Below are positions 1-7,352 of a stretch of DNA of 41,174 bases, piece by piece. The stretch is taken from the IMG/VR virus record IMGVR_UViG_3300021373_001029, positions 1-41,174 of that record; one strand, written 5' to 3'. Positions within the stretch are counted from its first letter, which is position 1. Every line of letters starts with the position of its first letter. The translations under genes and the position numbers were made by a program. The stretch comes from a virus. The notes beneath the pieces were generated by a model. It saw only the letters and a list, made by a program, of their open reading frames with translations. It was not told the origin of the DNA and searched no databases.

Positions 1-23
1 CAAGGTCCTGCGATAATTCTCAT
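1..23 (-). CDS. 5' end of a truncated gene, possibly KdsA-like sugar-acid synthase
   Basis: The minus strand reads ATG at 23-21 followed by codons for M-R-I-I-A-G-P and then TG at the window edge. The ATG overlaps the TGA of the upstream 90-residue gene (ATGA), and an AAAGGA ribosome binding site lies about 6 nt before it, so a coupled start is well supported. If the broken codon is Cys, the N-terminus is I-I-A-G-P-C. That is the start motif of the 3-deoxy-octulosonate 8-phosphate (Kdo-8-P) synthase / DAHP synthase fold, which condenses PEP with a sugar phosphate. Only seven residues are visible, so this is a hypothesis. The neighbouring KpsS-like transferases and cupins make a sugar-acid synthase sensible. 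Confidence 0.4.
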
Positions 24-292
24 TGTTTTTCCTTTATTACATAATAAGTTGTTACCAACTTGTCCATTAATTTTTTTAGTGTAGTGTTTGTTTCGCACAA
101 GTCGCACAAACGCATCCATTCGCTATAGTCGACAAGGTTGCCTTGCGCTCTTGCTACAGCACCAGGGTCACCGCCTATAATCCACCTGGGTTGGACGTTA
201 TAAGGGGGATCTCTATATTGAGCATATACTACACCGTTTGCTCTAGTGTATATAAGTGCAGCACCAGGTATTAAGTTATGTTGCTGAGCCAA
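20..292 (-). CDS. small conserved-type hypothetical protein (90 aa)
   Basis: I do not recognise this protein. It has 90 residues, no signal peptide or membrane segment, a Gly/Pro-rich N-terminal half and a charged helical C-terminus with a C-x2-C pair around residues 63-66. The only upstream start in frame is TTG at 292, inside the last codons of the cupin gene (17-nt overlap), with no good ribosome binding site, so the start is uncertain. Coupling to the cupin, or a frameshift product of it, are alternatives. Its TGA overlaps the ATG of the next gene. Its position between a cupin and a possible KdsA suggests a part in the same sugar pathway, but this is only context. Confidence 0.6.
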   Translation of the reverse strand: MAQQHNLIPGAALIYTRANGVVYAQYRDPPYNVQPRWIIGGDPGAVARAQGNLVDYSEWMRLCDLCETNTTLKKLMDKLVTTYYVIKEKQ

Positions 293-629
293 CAGTACGT
301 CTCACAATATCGTCATGATTGAATTCTGCCCAGTAAAGTTCAAAAGCAACACCGTCTTCTAAACCTTCAAACTGATGTACCTTTCCAGGTTTTACTTGCG
401 TGAATTCGCCAGGGCCAAGAATAGTTTCATCAACTAATCCTTCTTGATCATCTTGCCAAACACGGACAAGCATCTTGCCCGACTCAACAAAGAATCCGTT
501 CCATTTATATTTGTGTTCGTGTTCTGAACATTTGTATCCTGCTTTGTATTCAATACGGTGAAACTCTAATACACCGTTAGCATGGATTAATTCTGTTTGA
601 CCCCATATCTTTCCTGCTTTCATTGTCAT
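276..629 (-). CDS. cupin-fold protein (sugar isomerase-like)
   Basis: This 117-residue protein is a single cupin domain. A metal-binding H-E-H-K motif sits near residues 37-40, a W-x-x-F-x-V-x-x-G strand follows, and a second motif P-G-K-V-H-Q-F lies near residues 81-87. Small cupins like this resemble the C-terminal half of type II mannose-6-phosphate isomerase/GDP-mannose pyrophosphorylase and sugar-nucleotide epimerases. The exact substrate cannot be read. The start is ATG 629 with GGAGAAAGG upstream; a second ATG lies two codons downstream. It follows the 168-residue gene closely and overlaps the 90-residue gene. Two other cupins in this window (9038-9805 C-terminal half and 33272-33613) share the H-x-H/K/W spacing. 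Confidence 0.75.
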   Translation of the reverse strand: MTMKAGKIWGQTELIHANGVLEFHRIEYKAGYKCSEHEHKYKWNGFFVESGKMLVRVWQDDQEGLVDETILGPGEFTQVKPGKVHQFEGLEDGVAFELYWAEFNHDDIVRRTVGSAT

Positions 630-639
630 CGCCTTTCTC

Positions 640-1146
640 CTATAGCAAATTTGTATATTCTATTACTTCACTTTGTCTGCTTATATCCTTAATAAAATAT
701 GCACACAATGGTTCCGGACCATCATCGAGTGGTACTGCTAGTAATTGTCCGTTTTTAACTTTAGGAAAATACCACTTTACATCTGAATAAAAGTTTGTAA
801 TTTTTATATCACCAAAATCAAATTTAAAACTAGTTAAAGGATTGAATAAAAATGCTTCAAACCCTCTATCATTTATACTTGTTAATGGTAATATTTCTAA
901 GTCAGGACCAGCTTCAGAGTCTCCAACAGCGATATGCCAGTCAACGGGCATAGTAATTTCTTTTCCATTTATTTCTAATACCATTGCCGGAGCACTGAAT
1001 GATTCTAAAAAAATCATAGGTACAAAAAAGAAATCAGGATTTTTTGGATCTGAATTATCTAGTACAGCGAATCGAATTTCATCTTCTAGTTCATCCGGTA
1101 TTTGCTTTAACGGAAAAGTTTCGTTATCTAATGTTAATATTTGCAT
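640..1146 (-). CDS. hypothetical protein downstream of uvsW (168 aa)
   Basis: The family is not recognised. The protein has 168 residues and is acidic, rich in Phe/Pro/Asp and probably beta-rich, with no membrane segment or Cys cluster. Its ATG at 1146 lies one base after the TAA of uvsW, with TGGAATT as a weak ribosome binding site, so it is translationally linked to uvsW. A role accessory to replication or late expression is possible from position only. The middle of the protein (residues about 45-105) has alternating hydrophobic strands with conserved-looking Pro/Trp turns. Confidence 0.7.
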   Translation of the reverse strand: MQILTLDNETFPLKQIPDELEDEIRFAVLDNSDPKNPDFFFVPMIFLESFSAPAMVLEINGKEITMPVDWHIAVGDSEAGPDLEILPLTSINDRGFEAFLFNPLTSFKFDFGDIKITNFYSDVKWYFPKVKNGQLLAVPLDDGPEPLCAYFIKDISRQSEVIEYTNLL

Positions 1147-1147
1147 G

Positions 1148-2611
1148 TTAATTCCAGTCTACTTTTTCTATAGTGAAAGGATATTGTGCTTCCTTATAGA
1201 ATTTTTTACGTTGGGTTAAGTGTCGCTTTGCAAATTTGCACGTTGAAGTGATATCCCAAATTTGAACAAAGTCTTTGTCCTTTGCCTTTCTTACGCCTCT
1301 GCCTATAGACTGAATTACCCTGACAAAACTTTTGCCAGGCTCAATGAGAACAAGATTAAAAATACGCGGTATATTAATACCGACAGCCGCGACACCGTAT
1401 GTGGCGATAACGACGTGATTAGTTCCTTCATTGATTTCATCATACGCTTCCTTGCGATCTTTTAATTTTACATCGCCCTTTACAAATACACTTCCTGGTA
1501 TTAGTTCTTGTAGTATTTCACCTGCACTAATCCTGTCTACAAGGATAAGTGTATTTCCTGATTGTTTTACTGTAGTTAGTAGTTTGCCTATATATTCTAG
1601 CCTTGATTGATTTGTTGTTAAGTATTTTAATTCTGACTGATAATCTGAGTGTGATTGTGTGTCCAGTAGTTGTACTACATTAACGTGACATTGCGACAGT
1701 ACACCTTTATCTTGTAATTCTTTTGCGCTAATCTGTCCAATAACTGGTCCCAAACTAGCGTGTATACTTTCAAATTCAAACTTCTCTCTTGGTATTGTTC
1801 CTGTTAGTCCCCAACGTATTGGAGCATTTTTTAAATTACGTGTAAGTAAATTCTTTAGTACTTCTGCTTTGGCCTGGTGTACTTCGTCGACAATAACAGT
1901 GCTTACACCATCTAAGAACTCCGCTAGTGATAACACTGCTTCTCCGTCCTTGTGCTTCTTGTCAAGTATATTCAAACTTTGCCAAGTGCATATAGTGTGA
2001 GTCTTGCCTAGTTCTTTTCTGTCGCCGAAGTACACCCCAGCATCAAGTCCGCAGTTAATATAGTCTTCCTCTGTTTGTGTAACAAGACTCTTGTTAGGCA
2101 CAATAATAAGACTACGTCCATACGGCTCAGTTATGTGTGAAAGTGTTGCTGTAGTAATTGTTTTACCTGCACCAGTAGCAATCTGTTGCAAGCTCTGTGG
2201 ATGTTTTAAAAAGTTATTAATTGATTCTACTTGATAGTCACGTAGAATAATTTCTTCGCCTTCTGCTGAATGACCTTTAGGCCAACATACTCCTTGATCG
2301 GCCCAATATCGTTCTGTTACTGGCTGAAAGTTAAATTGTATAGGATGCCTGTTATCTTCAATGTCTATTATTTGTACATTATTTTTTTGCAAAACTTCAC
2401 TAACAACATCAAGATGATTAACGTAACCTGTACCGCCAATACCAAAAAAAGCAACTTTACCGTCCCATCGACCAAGTTTATACTGTGGCATATATCGTGC
2501 GTAAGGCACTTCGAACTTGAGAGCATTCGCCAGCTTTCTTCGTACATCAACTTCTAATCCTTCTAGTTTGATGTTTACTTCATCTTCAATTATTAGTTTG
2601 CAAGTTGCCAT
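1148..2611 (-). CDS. uvsW: UvsW-type SF2 DNA/RNA helicase
   Basis: This is a superfamily 2 helicase like T4 UvsW, which unwinds R-loops and branched DNA and moves replication from origin- to recombination-dependent mode. It has 487 residues from ATG 2611, close to the family length. An N-terminal DNA-binding region (about 1-115) is followed by the Q-type motif RDYQ, Walker A A-T-G-A-G-K-T (145-151), motif II D-E-V-H (242-245), motif III G-L-T-G-T (268-272) and the C-terminal RecA-like domain with G-R-G-V-R. An upstream in-frame TTG at 2641 would add ten residues. ATG 2611 is preferred because it forms TAATG with the preceding gene's stop and gives the usual N-terminus. The 168-residue gene follows after 1 nt. 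Confidence 0.95.
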   Translation of the reverse strand: MATCKLIIEDEVNIKLEGLEVDVRRKLANALKFEVPYARYMPQYKLGRWDGKVAFFGIGGTGYVNHLDVVSEVLQKNNVQIIDIEDNRHPIQFNFQPVTERYWADQGVCWPKGHSAEGEEIILRDYQVESINNFLKHPQSLQQIATGAGKTITTATLSHITEPYGRSLIIVPNKSLVTQTEEDYINCGLDAGVYFGDRKELGKTHTICTWQSLNILDKKHKDGEAVLSLAEFLDGVSTVIVDEVHQAKAEVLKNLLTRNLKNAPIRWGLTGTIPREKFEFESIHASLGPVIGQISAKELQDKGVLSQCHVNVVQLLDTQSHSDYQSELKYLTTNQSRLEYIGKLLTTVKQSGNTLILVDRISAGEILQELIPGSVFVKGDVKLKDRKEAYDEINEGTNHVVIATYGVAAVGINIPRIFNLVLIEPGKSFVRVIQSIGRGVRKAKDKDFVQIWDITSTCKFAKRHLTQRKKFYKEAQYPFTIEKVDWN

Positions 2612-3828
2612 TAAAGGGTCTCTATTTGTTTTCGTTTCCAAGGACTAATGTCAGAGTCATAATGCATTACAAGATCTAATGCCTCAATGTATGCATCTGT
2701 CTTTGCGCCAGCACTTCTATTTGAGGAAGTTGTTATAGCAGTAATTGGCTGCCAATCACTTTTTAACAAAGGCTTTGGAACTTTATTGTTACTAATATAC
2801 ACTATTTTTGTATTATTGTCAACCTTATTATTAAGATTATTAGCTTTAATGTATTGATTAAATTCCTCACCTTCTGAATTATTATCTAATCTAAATAATA
2901 CACTACAACTTTCGTTTGGTATTATGCCACTAAATGCTCTATGAAACTGTACTAATTCGTCATAGCATTGTTTTTCATTTAAAACTATTACTAAAGGAAA
3001 ACGATATAATTCAAGTATTACTTCTGCTAAATTATTAATTGTGTATTGTGACGAATTTACTAATACTTGGTGAAACTCTCTATTAACAATTTTTTGAGAT
3101 AACGGAGTTAGATGTTTTAAACTTTCAAGTAAATCGTCTTTATCAAAATGGTATAAACCTAATCGATCTTTTTGATCGTAAAATTGATACAAATTATCTG
3201 CTGTTGGAGTACCAACACTACTGATAGCATAGTCTAAACTTTTAGTATGTAAGTTTTTAAGTTGCATTCCGTATATGCCTGGTATATAATTCTGTTTATT
3301 GTTTTTCATTTCTTTTAACTTTTCAAAATATACAAGAAGTTCATCTTGAACTTCAAAATTAGTAACGTCTTTAAATGTGCTTACTACATTATATACGTTA
3401 CTTTCACTTAATTTAAAATAATGGATTTTATATTCTTTATCATAAAATGCGTCTTGCGAGTCTGACATTAGTCTTTTTAATTTATCAAGTTGTAGAATTA
3501 ATTTCTTTTGAAAAATAAATCTAATACCTATCCACAATTCGTTATCATTTAATTCAACAATCTTAATCCATCTACTTCTATCAATAGAACGCAAAGGCAT
3601 ACGCAACTGCGATAAATCGTTTACCTCATAGTTATTTTTTTCAAGTTGTTCTTTGTAATAACTAATTTTTGTTTTAGCAAGGTCACACTGCCTGTCAGTA
3701 AACGGTATACTATTTGATATTTGTTTTGCAAAACTAAACATAAGAGAATGGTCACTACTATCTAGTGTTATGTCTGCACTACCTTGGAATCCGGTAAGGA
3801 GTTCTATATAATCTTCTACTGTAAACAT
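2611..3828 (-). CDS. unknown 405-aa protein coupled to uvsW
   Basis: No family is recognised with certainty. The first half is Lys/Leu-rich and helical. The second half (about 255-395) alternates beta strands and helices, with V-I-V-L-N-E, V-L-F-R-L-D, K-I-V-Y-I-S-N and I-T-A-I-T-T-S-S-N-R-S segments that look like a RecA-like helicase second domain without clear Walker motifs. It could be a degenerate helicase or a UvsW partner. Its TAA overlaps the uvsW ATG (TAATG), so the two are translationally coupled. ATG 3828 is the start, 14 nt after the preceding glycosyltransferase. It is very AT-rich compared with uvsW. Confidence 0.8.
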   Translation of the reverse strand: MFTVEDYIELLTGFQGSADITLDSSDHSLMFSFAKQISNSIPFTDRQCDLAKTKISYYKEQLEKNNYEVNDLSQLRMPLRSIDRSRWIKIVELNDNELWIGIRFIFQKKLILQLDKLKRLMSDSQDAFYDKEYKIHYFKLSESNVYNVVSTFKDVTNFEVQDELLVYFEKLKEMKNNKQNYIPGIYGMQLKNLHTKSLDYAISSVGTPTADNLYQFYDQKDRLGLYHFDKDDLLESLKHLTPLSQKIVNREFHQVLVNSSQYTINNLAEVILELYRFPLVIVLNEKQCYDELVQFHRAFSGIIPNESCSVLFRLDNNSEGEEFNQYIKANNLNNKVDNNTKIVYISNNKVPKPLLKSDWQPITAITTSSNRSAGAKTDAYIEALDLVMHYDSDISPWKRKQIETL

Positions 3829-3842
3829 ATATGTAGTATACG

Positions 3843-4721
3843 CTAAACTATCTTAGATGTCAAGTGTTTAAGTGGTAAGCCTTGAGATATTTCTTCTACT
3901 GTATATTCAGTATGGGCATAGTCGTTTAGCCATTGTTGTCTATCTGGCATTAAAGGTTGTTCTATGTTGTGTAAAAAATCAATATCATTACCTACATCAT
4001 AAGCAAGAGAACTAGGACTAACAAAGCTAGGAACACCGGCGATGATACTATGTATCCCAGGGTTACTACTATGGCTGATAGTACAATGTATGTTACTAAA
4101 CCCCATATCAAAATCATCATAAGTATTGGCAATGTGTTGCGGCTCCTGTCTTGTAACGTATTTAAGACCTCGTTCAATATGTTCTAATCTGCATCGTGGG
4201 TGCGCTCTAAATATAATAGGTCGATCTGTGTGCTTACGTATTTCGTCATATGTATTTAAGAACCAATTGCTCATACGAGGCATATCTTGCCACTGTAAAC
4301 TTTTATCGTGTTGACCACATATTAAAATAGAATCCCCGTTGGATCTCCAAGGTTTACAAACCAATCCCAAACTAGTAGCCCTAGTGCTATCATTGTTGCC
4401 ACTACTAAAGTAGCCAGTTCTGTTAATTCCATTTAATCCTACCTTCCAAGTTGTGCCGCGTTTAATACCGCCAACTTCTAAAACTATAACTGGTTTATCT
4501 AACAAACGATTTTGTTCCCATACCGTTTTGTTTTTTGCCATTCTTCCGTTCCATAGTACACTCCATATAACAGCAACGTCATAGTTACTATAGTGATCGC
4601 CAATCCTGTAGGGTTCGTTGTATATTACTTTATGTCCAGCGTCAACTAAACTTTTTGCAAATGCTTCAAATACAGGCTTACTGTTTAGTGCGCCATAATC
4701 AGTGTAGAGGCAGAAAATCAT
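3843..4721 (-). CDS. KpsS/KpsC-like GT-B glycosyltransferase, paralog 1
   Basis: This 292-residue protein resembles the capsule polysaccharide synthesis (KpsS/KpsC-type) transferases, whose characterised members transfer Kdo from CMP-Kdo. It shares with four neighbours the block T-D-R-P-I (165-169) followed by R-A-H-P (172-175), a Ser/Asn-rich loop S-H-S-S-N-P-G (216-222) before a Gly-Val-Pro turn, and a C-terminal tail N-I-E-Q-P...R-Q-Q-W-L-N. No signal peptide or membrane span is seen, so it is probably cytoplasmic. It starts at ATG 4721 and is divergent from the plus-strand GT-A gene, with only 41 nt between the starts and a late-promoter motif on each strand. Donor and acceptor are unknown. 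Confidence 0.75.
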   Translation of the reverse strand: MIFCLYTDYGALNSKPVFEAFAKSLVDAGHKVIYNEPYRIGDHYSNYDVAVIWSVLWNGRMAKNKTVWEQNRLLDKPVIVLEVGGIKRGTTWKVGLNGINRTGYFSSGNNDSTRATSLGLVCKPWRSNGDSILICGQHDKSLQWQDMPRMSNWFLNTYDEIRKHTDRPIIFRAHPRCRLEHIERGLKYVTRQEPQHIANTYDDFDMGFSNIHCTISHSSNPGIHSIIAGVPSFVSPSSLAYDVGNDIDFLHNIEQPLMPDRQQWLNDYAHTEYTVEEISQGLPLKHLTSKIV

Positions 4722-4723
4722 TG

Positions 4724-4731
4724 GTTAAATA
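4724..4731 (+). promoter_or_regulatory. late-promoter motif, plus strand (GTTAAATA)
   Basis: GTTAAATA matches the T4-type late promoter core and ends 31 nt before ATG 4763 of the plus-strand glycosyltransferase. It is the mirror image of the minus-strand copy at 4743-4750. Confidence 0.5.
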
Positions 4732-4742
4732 CTCCATATACA

Positions 4743-4750
4743 TATTTAAC
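4743..4750 (-). promoter_or_regulatory. late-promoter motif, minus strand (GTTAAATA)
   Basis: The minus strand reads GTTAAATA, 21 nt before ATG 4721 of the first KpsS-like gene. With 4724-4731 it forms a symmetrical divergent pair. Confidence 0.5.
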
Positions 4751-4762
4751 AAGAGGACTCCT

Positions 4763-5608
4763 ATGACATCAATAACAGTGGTTACAACCTTTCATAAACC
4801 TGGATTAGACACATATGGTCAGAGATTCTTAGACAGTTTTGCACAACGAGTTAGTAAAAAAATAAAACTACTAGTGTATGCTGAGGATTGTAATCCAATC
4901 AATCCTGATCCAGATCAGATTACAATATTTGATGCAAAAGAAGTATTGCCTAAACTAAACGCTTTTAAAGAGAGGTGGAAAGATGATCCAAGGGCAAACG
5001 GCATACCTCCAGACGCTATTAAAGCACGTAGACCAAGGGATTGGCAAAAGAAATTTAAGTGGGATGCTATACGCTTTGCTAATAAAACATATGCTGTGTA
5101 TGACGCTTGTGAACGCTCTAAGGGCTGGTGTGTGTGGATGGATGCAGACACGTTTGTACATAGCGATTGGAGTCACAAAGAGTTTAATAATTTATTACCA
5201 AATAATACTTGGTTAACGTATGTAGGTAGAGGCAAAGGATCACAGACTTGGCCAGAGTGTGGGTTTTATGGAATGAACTTAAATCATCCTGTATGTCACG
5301 AATTTCTAAAAGAATTTGAAAGGGTTTACGAAGATGCCGATAATGGTATATTTAAATTGGAAGAATGGCACGACAGTTATGTGTTTGGACACATACTTAA
5401 TAATATGAAGAAAAACTTTCCTAATGTATTAGACTATTCAGCAGAAATGTATTTGCGCGAAGCTAAAACAGGTGGTGGCGGACATCCGTTAATTAATAGT
5501 GTGTTAGGTAAATGGATGGATCATATGAAAGGTGTGCGTAAAGACGAAGGTCGTAGTCGAACACAGGACTTAATGGTTAAAAGAACTGAAGGTTATTGGA
5601 ATAGTTAA
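4763..5608 (+). CDS. GT-A fold glycosyltransferase (DAD motif)
   Basis: This is a 281-residue glycosyltransferase. It opens with a Rossmann-like strand (T-S-I-T-V-V-T-T-F) and has the metal/nucleotide-sugar binding motif W-M-D-A-D-T (125-130). A later Gly-rich W-P-E-C-G-F-Y-G acceptor region and an E-E-W-H-D-S-Y-V block follow. An upstream ATG in frame (4655) lies inside the divergent gene. The start at 4763 is chosen because it has AGAGG upstream and lies downstream of the GTTAAATA promoter. It is the only plus-strand gene within a minus-strand block. Its TAA shares TTAA with the stop of the convergent paralog 2. The sugar donor is unknown. Confidence 0.85.
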   Translation: MTSITVVTTFHKPGLDTYGQRFLDSFAQRVSKKIKLLVYAEDCNPINPDPDQITIFDAKEVLPKLNAFKERWKDDPRANGIPPDAIKARRPRDWQKKFKWDAIRFANKTYAVYDACERSKGWCVWMDADTFVHSDWSHKEFNNLLPNNTWLTYVGRGKGSQTWPECGFYGMNLNHPVCHEFLKEFERVYEDADNGIFKLEEWHDSYVFGHILNNMKKNFPNVLDYSAEMYLREAKTGGGGHPLINSVLGKWMDHMKGVRKDEGRSRTQDLMVKRTEGYWNS

Positions 5609-6423
5609 TCTGTTAAGTACTTCCAGTGTATACCTTCTTTCATTTCTGATATAGTAAATTGACAATATGATAAGTGTGTTAGAAATGCAAACATTTCGTC
5701 TTTATTTGGAACTTTAGGATTTTCTATATTCTTAATATCTGTTTCGCATATGTTTTGTGCAGCATTTGGTCCTAGTGTAATAGCAGGTTTGCCTGCTAGT
5801 AGTGCTTCTGTAGCAGCAATACTATTGTATGTAACTAAACAATGAACATCATCTACTAGAGTATGTACAATACTTTTAACCGTTTGACGATCAGTTCTAC
5901 TAGGCTTCAATCTTACTTGTATAGGTCGATCAGTAAGTTGAGTTAACTGTTTAATAATATTATTAGTCCATTCTTCTGGACTTGGTTGATTAAAAAAGGA
6001 CATTACTTTTTTACTAGGAGGACATACTAATATTTTACGACCAGGAGTAATTGGGTTGTAAATGTCTTTCCATTTTGCTTGCATCTGTATTTCTAATCGT
6101 TCTACATTTTGTTGTTTTATAGTTTTTGTATTTTGTAATTCATTATATGTAACTCGATGCCATAATTTTTTCTTTCGATTGCCAAAGTAACCAGAATCAA
6201 TATAATAGAACGGTAAATTATTTCTCTGTGCATTATGAATCCAATGGCCTACAGATGCCGACATTCCTCTCGCTATTATAGGTATTGATTGTTCTACGGC
6301 TTGCGATGCAGGTAGCAATCGTTTATTGGCTCCTTTTGCAAATGCATCTAGAGCAAAGTCATATCGATATTTTGATTTACGAAAACCTTCTCTTAAATTA
6401 ATAGCAGCAGCCTTAGCAGACAT
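5605..6423 (-). CDS. KpsS/KpsC-like GT-B glycosyltransferase, paralog 2
   Basis: This 272-residue member of the local GT-B family has T-D-R-P-I (164-168), R-L-K-P-S-R (171-176), the loop V-T-Y-N-S-I-A-A-T-E-A-L (197-208) and G-K-P-A-I-T-L-G-P-N (211-220). The last two closely follow the capsule-synthesis signature for nucleotide-sugar binding. It is closest to the C-terminal half of the fusion at 7339-9051, including near-identical DNA stretches. The start is ATG 6423, which forms TAATG with the previous gene and has AGAG about 10 nt upstream. An upstream TTG at 6450 would add nine residues and is less likely. R-L-K-P replaces the R-A-H-P of paralog 1. Confidence 0.8.
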   Translation of the reverse strand: MSAKAAAINLREGFRKSKYRYDFALDAFAKGANKRLLPASQAVEQSIPIIARGMSASVGHWIHNAQRNNLPFYYIDSGYFGNRKKKLWHRVTYNELQNTKTIKQQNVERLEIQMQAKWKDIYNPITPGRKILVCPPSKKVMSFFNQPSPEEWTNNIIKQLTQLTDRPIQVRLKPSRTDRQTVKSIVHTLVDDVHCLVTYNSIAATEALLAGKPAITLGPNAAQNICETDIKNIENPKVPNKDEMFAFLTHLSYCQFTISEMKEGIHWKYLTD

Positions 6424-7352
6424 TATACATATTCTCTTATGTGTCTCCAAGCAGAGCCGTTTGATAATTCATCAAAGTTCCAATGAAACATACTAATACG
6501 CTCTAACCATTTTTGTCGATCAAATTGTTGAGGATTTTCTATTTTACTAAAGTCAGTATGTACTACTTCGGCACATTGACTTTTGATTGGATCAGTTATA
6601 AACCCCGGGTATCCTTGAATTAATGGTCCAACAATACTACTGCTATTATGATTTACTACTGCCCACGCTTTTGCAAGATCTTGATCTAACGGTGTTCCTA
6701 GTGCTGAAATTTTTATTTTATTATTATGTTGATACTTTCGGATTAATATTGGAAGGTAACTTGTTATAGCTTTTTTATCACCTGGATGCGCTCTAATTAC
6801 AATAGTTCTATCAGTATATTGAGTTATCTTTGCAATAGTAGTGTCTAGCCAATCAACAACAGACAGCGACCCCATACTCCAGCCTTGATTACGTTGTAGA
6901 CAAATTAATATATTTTTTCCTTTTACCCTTGGCTCTTGAATTTTAATACCTAAATGATTAGATATTTGTTGCCACCGAGACGGATTAGGATTATCATCAA
7001 AGTAGTTTCCAGTATTTGGAAACACGCCGTCAAAACTATATCTCAAATAGTGATGAGGATGATTTGTTTTGTTTGCATATAGAAATAGATTTGCGTCTGC
7101 TGTACACACTCGCTTGTTTGCTGTACGCTGCATTACACGTTGCCTTAATTGTAAATGCGGAGCATTTTTACCAACTTCGTGCTGCCAACCCTGAATCATT
7201 CCAACATCACATTGTTGTAGATCATACCCTTGATGCACGTAACCTTGGTCGCCAGCAGCATTAACTCCAGCTATAAATTTAGTTAAGATGTCAAACTTTT
7301 CTTGGCTTTTATTAAGAGAAGGTACGACATTATAGTAACTAATGACTTTCAT
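6423..7352 (-). CDS. KpsS/KpsC-like GT-B glycosyltransferase, paralog 3
   Basis: This 309-residue protein is probably cytoplasmic. It has Y-T-D-R-T-I-V-I-R-A-H-P-G near residues 188-200, the loop V-V-N-H-N-S-S-S-I-V-G-P before G-Y-P-G-F-I, and the family tail K-I-E-N-P...D-R-Q-K-W-L-E. The N-terminal half is quite different from paralog 2, as expected if acceptor specificity differs. It overlaps the upstream fusion gene by 14 nt and the downstream paralog by 1 nt, so the three form a coupled translation unit. The specific reaction is not known. Confidence 0.75.
   Translation of the reverse strand: MKVISYYNVVPSLNKSQEKFDILTKFIAGVNAAGDQGYVHQGYDLQQCDVGMIQGWQHEVGKNAPHLQLRQRVMQRTANKRVCTADANLFLYANKTNHPHHYLRYSFDGVFPNTGNYFDDNPNPSRWQQISNHLGIKIQEPRVKGKNILICLQRNQGWSMGSLSVVDWLDTTIAKITQYTDRTIVIRAHPGDKKAITSYLPILIRKYQHNNKIKISALGTPLDQDLAKAWAVVNHNSSSIVGPLIQGYPGFITDPIKSQCAEVVHTDFSKIENPQQFDRQKWLERISMFHWNFDELSNGSAWRHIREYV

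Noticed and set aside
4655-4762. N-terminal extension of the plus-strand glycosyltransferase
   Set aside because: It would lie inside the divergent gene and upstream of the promoter motif; ATG 4763 has AGAGG and gives a normal GT-A start.
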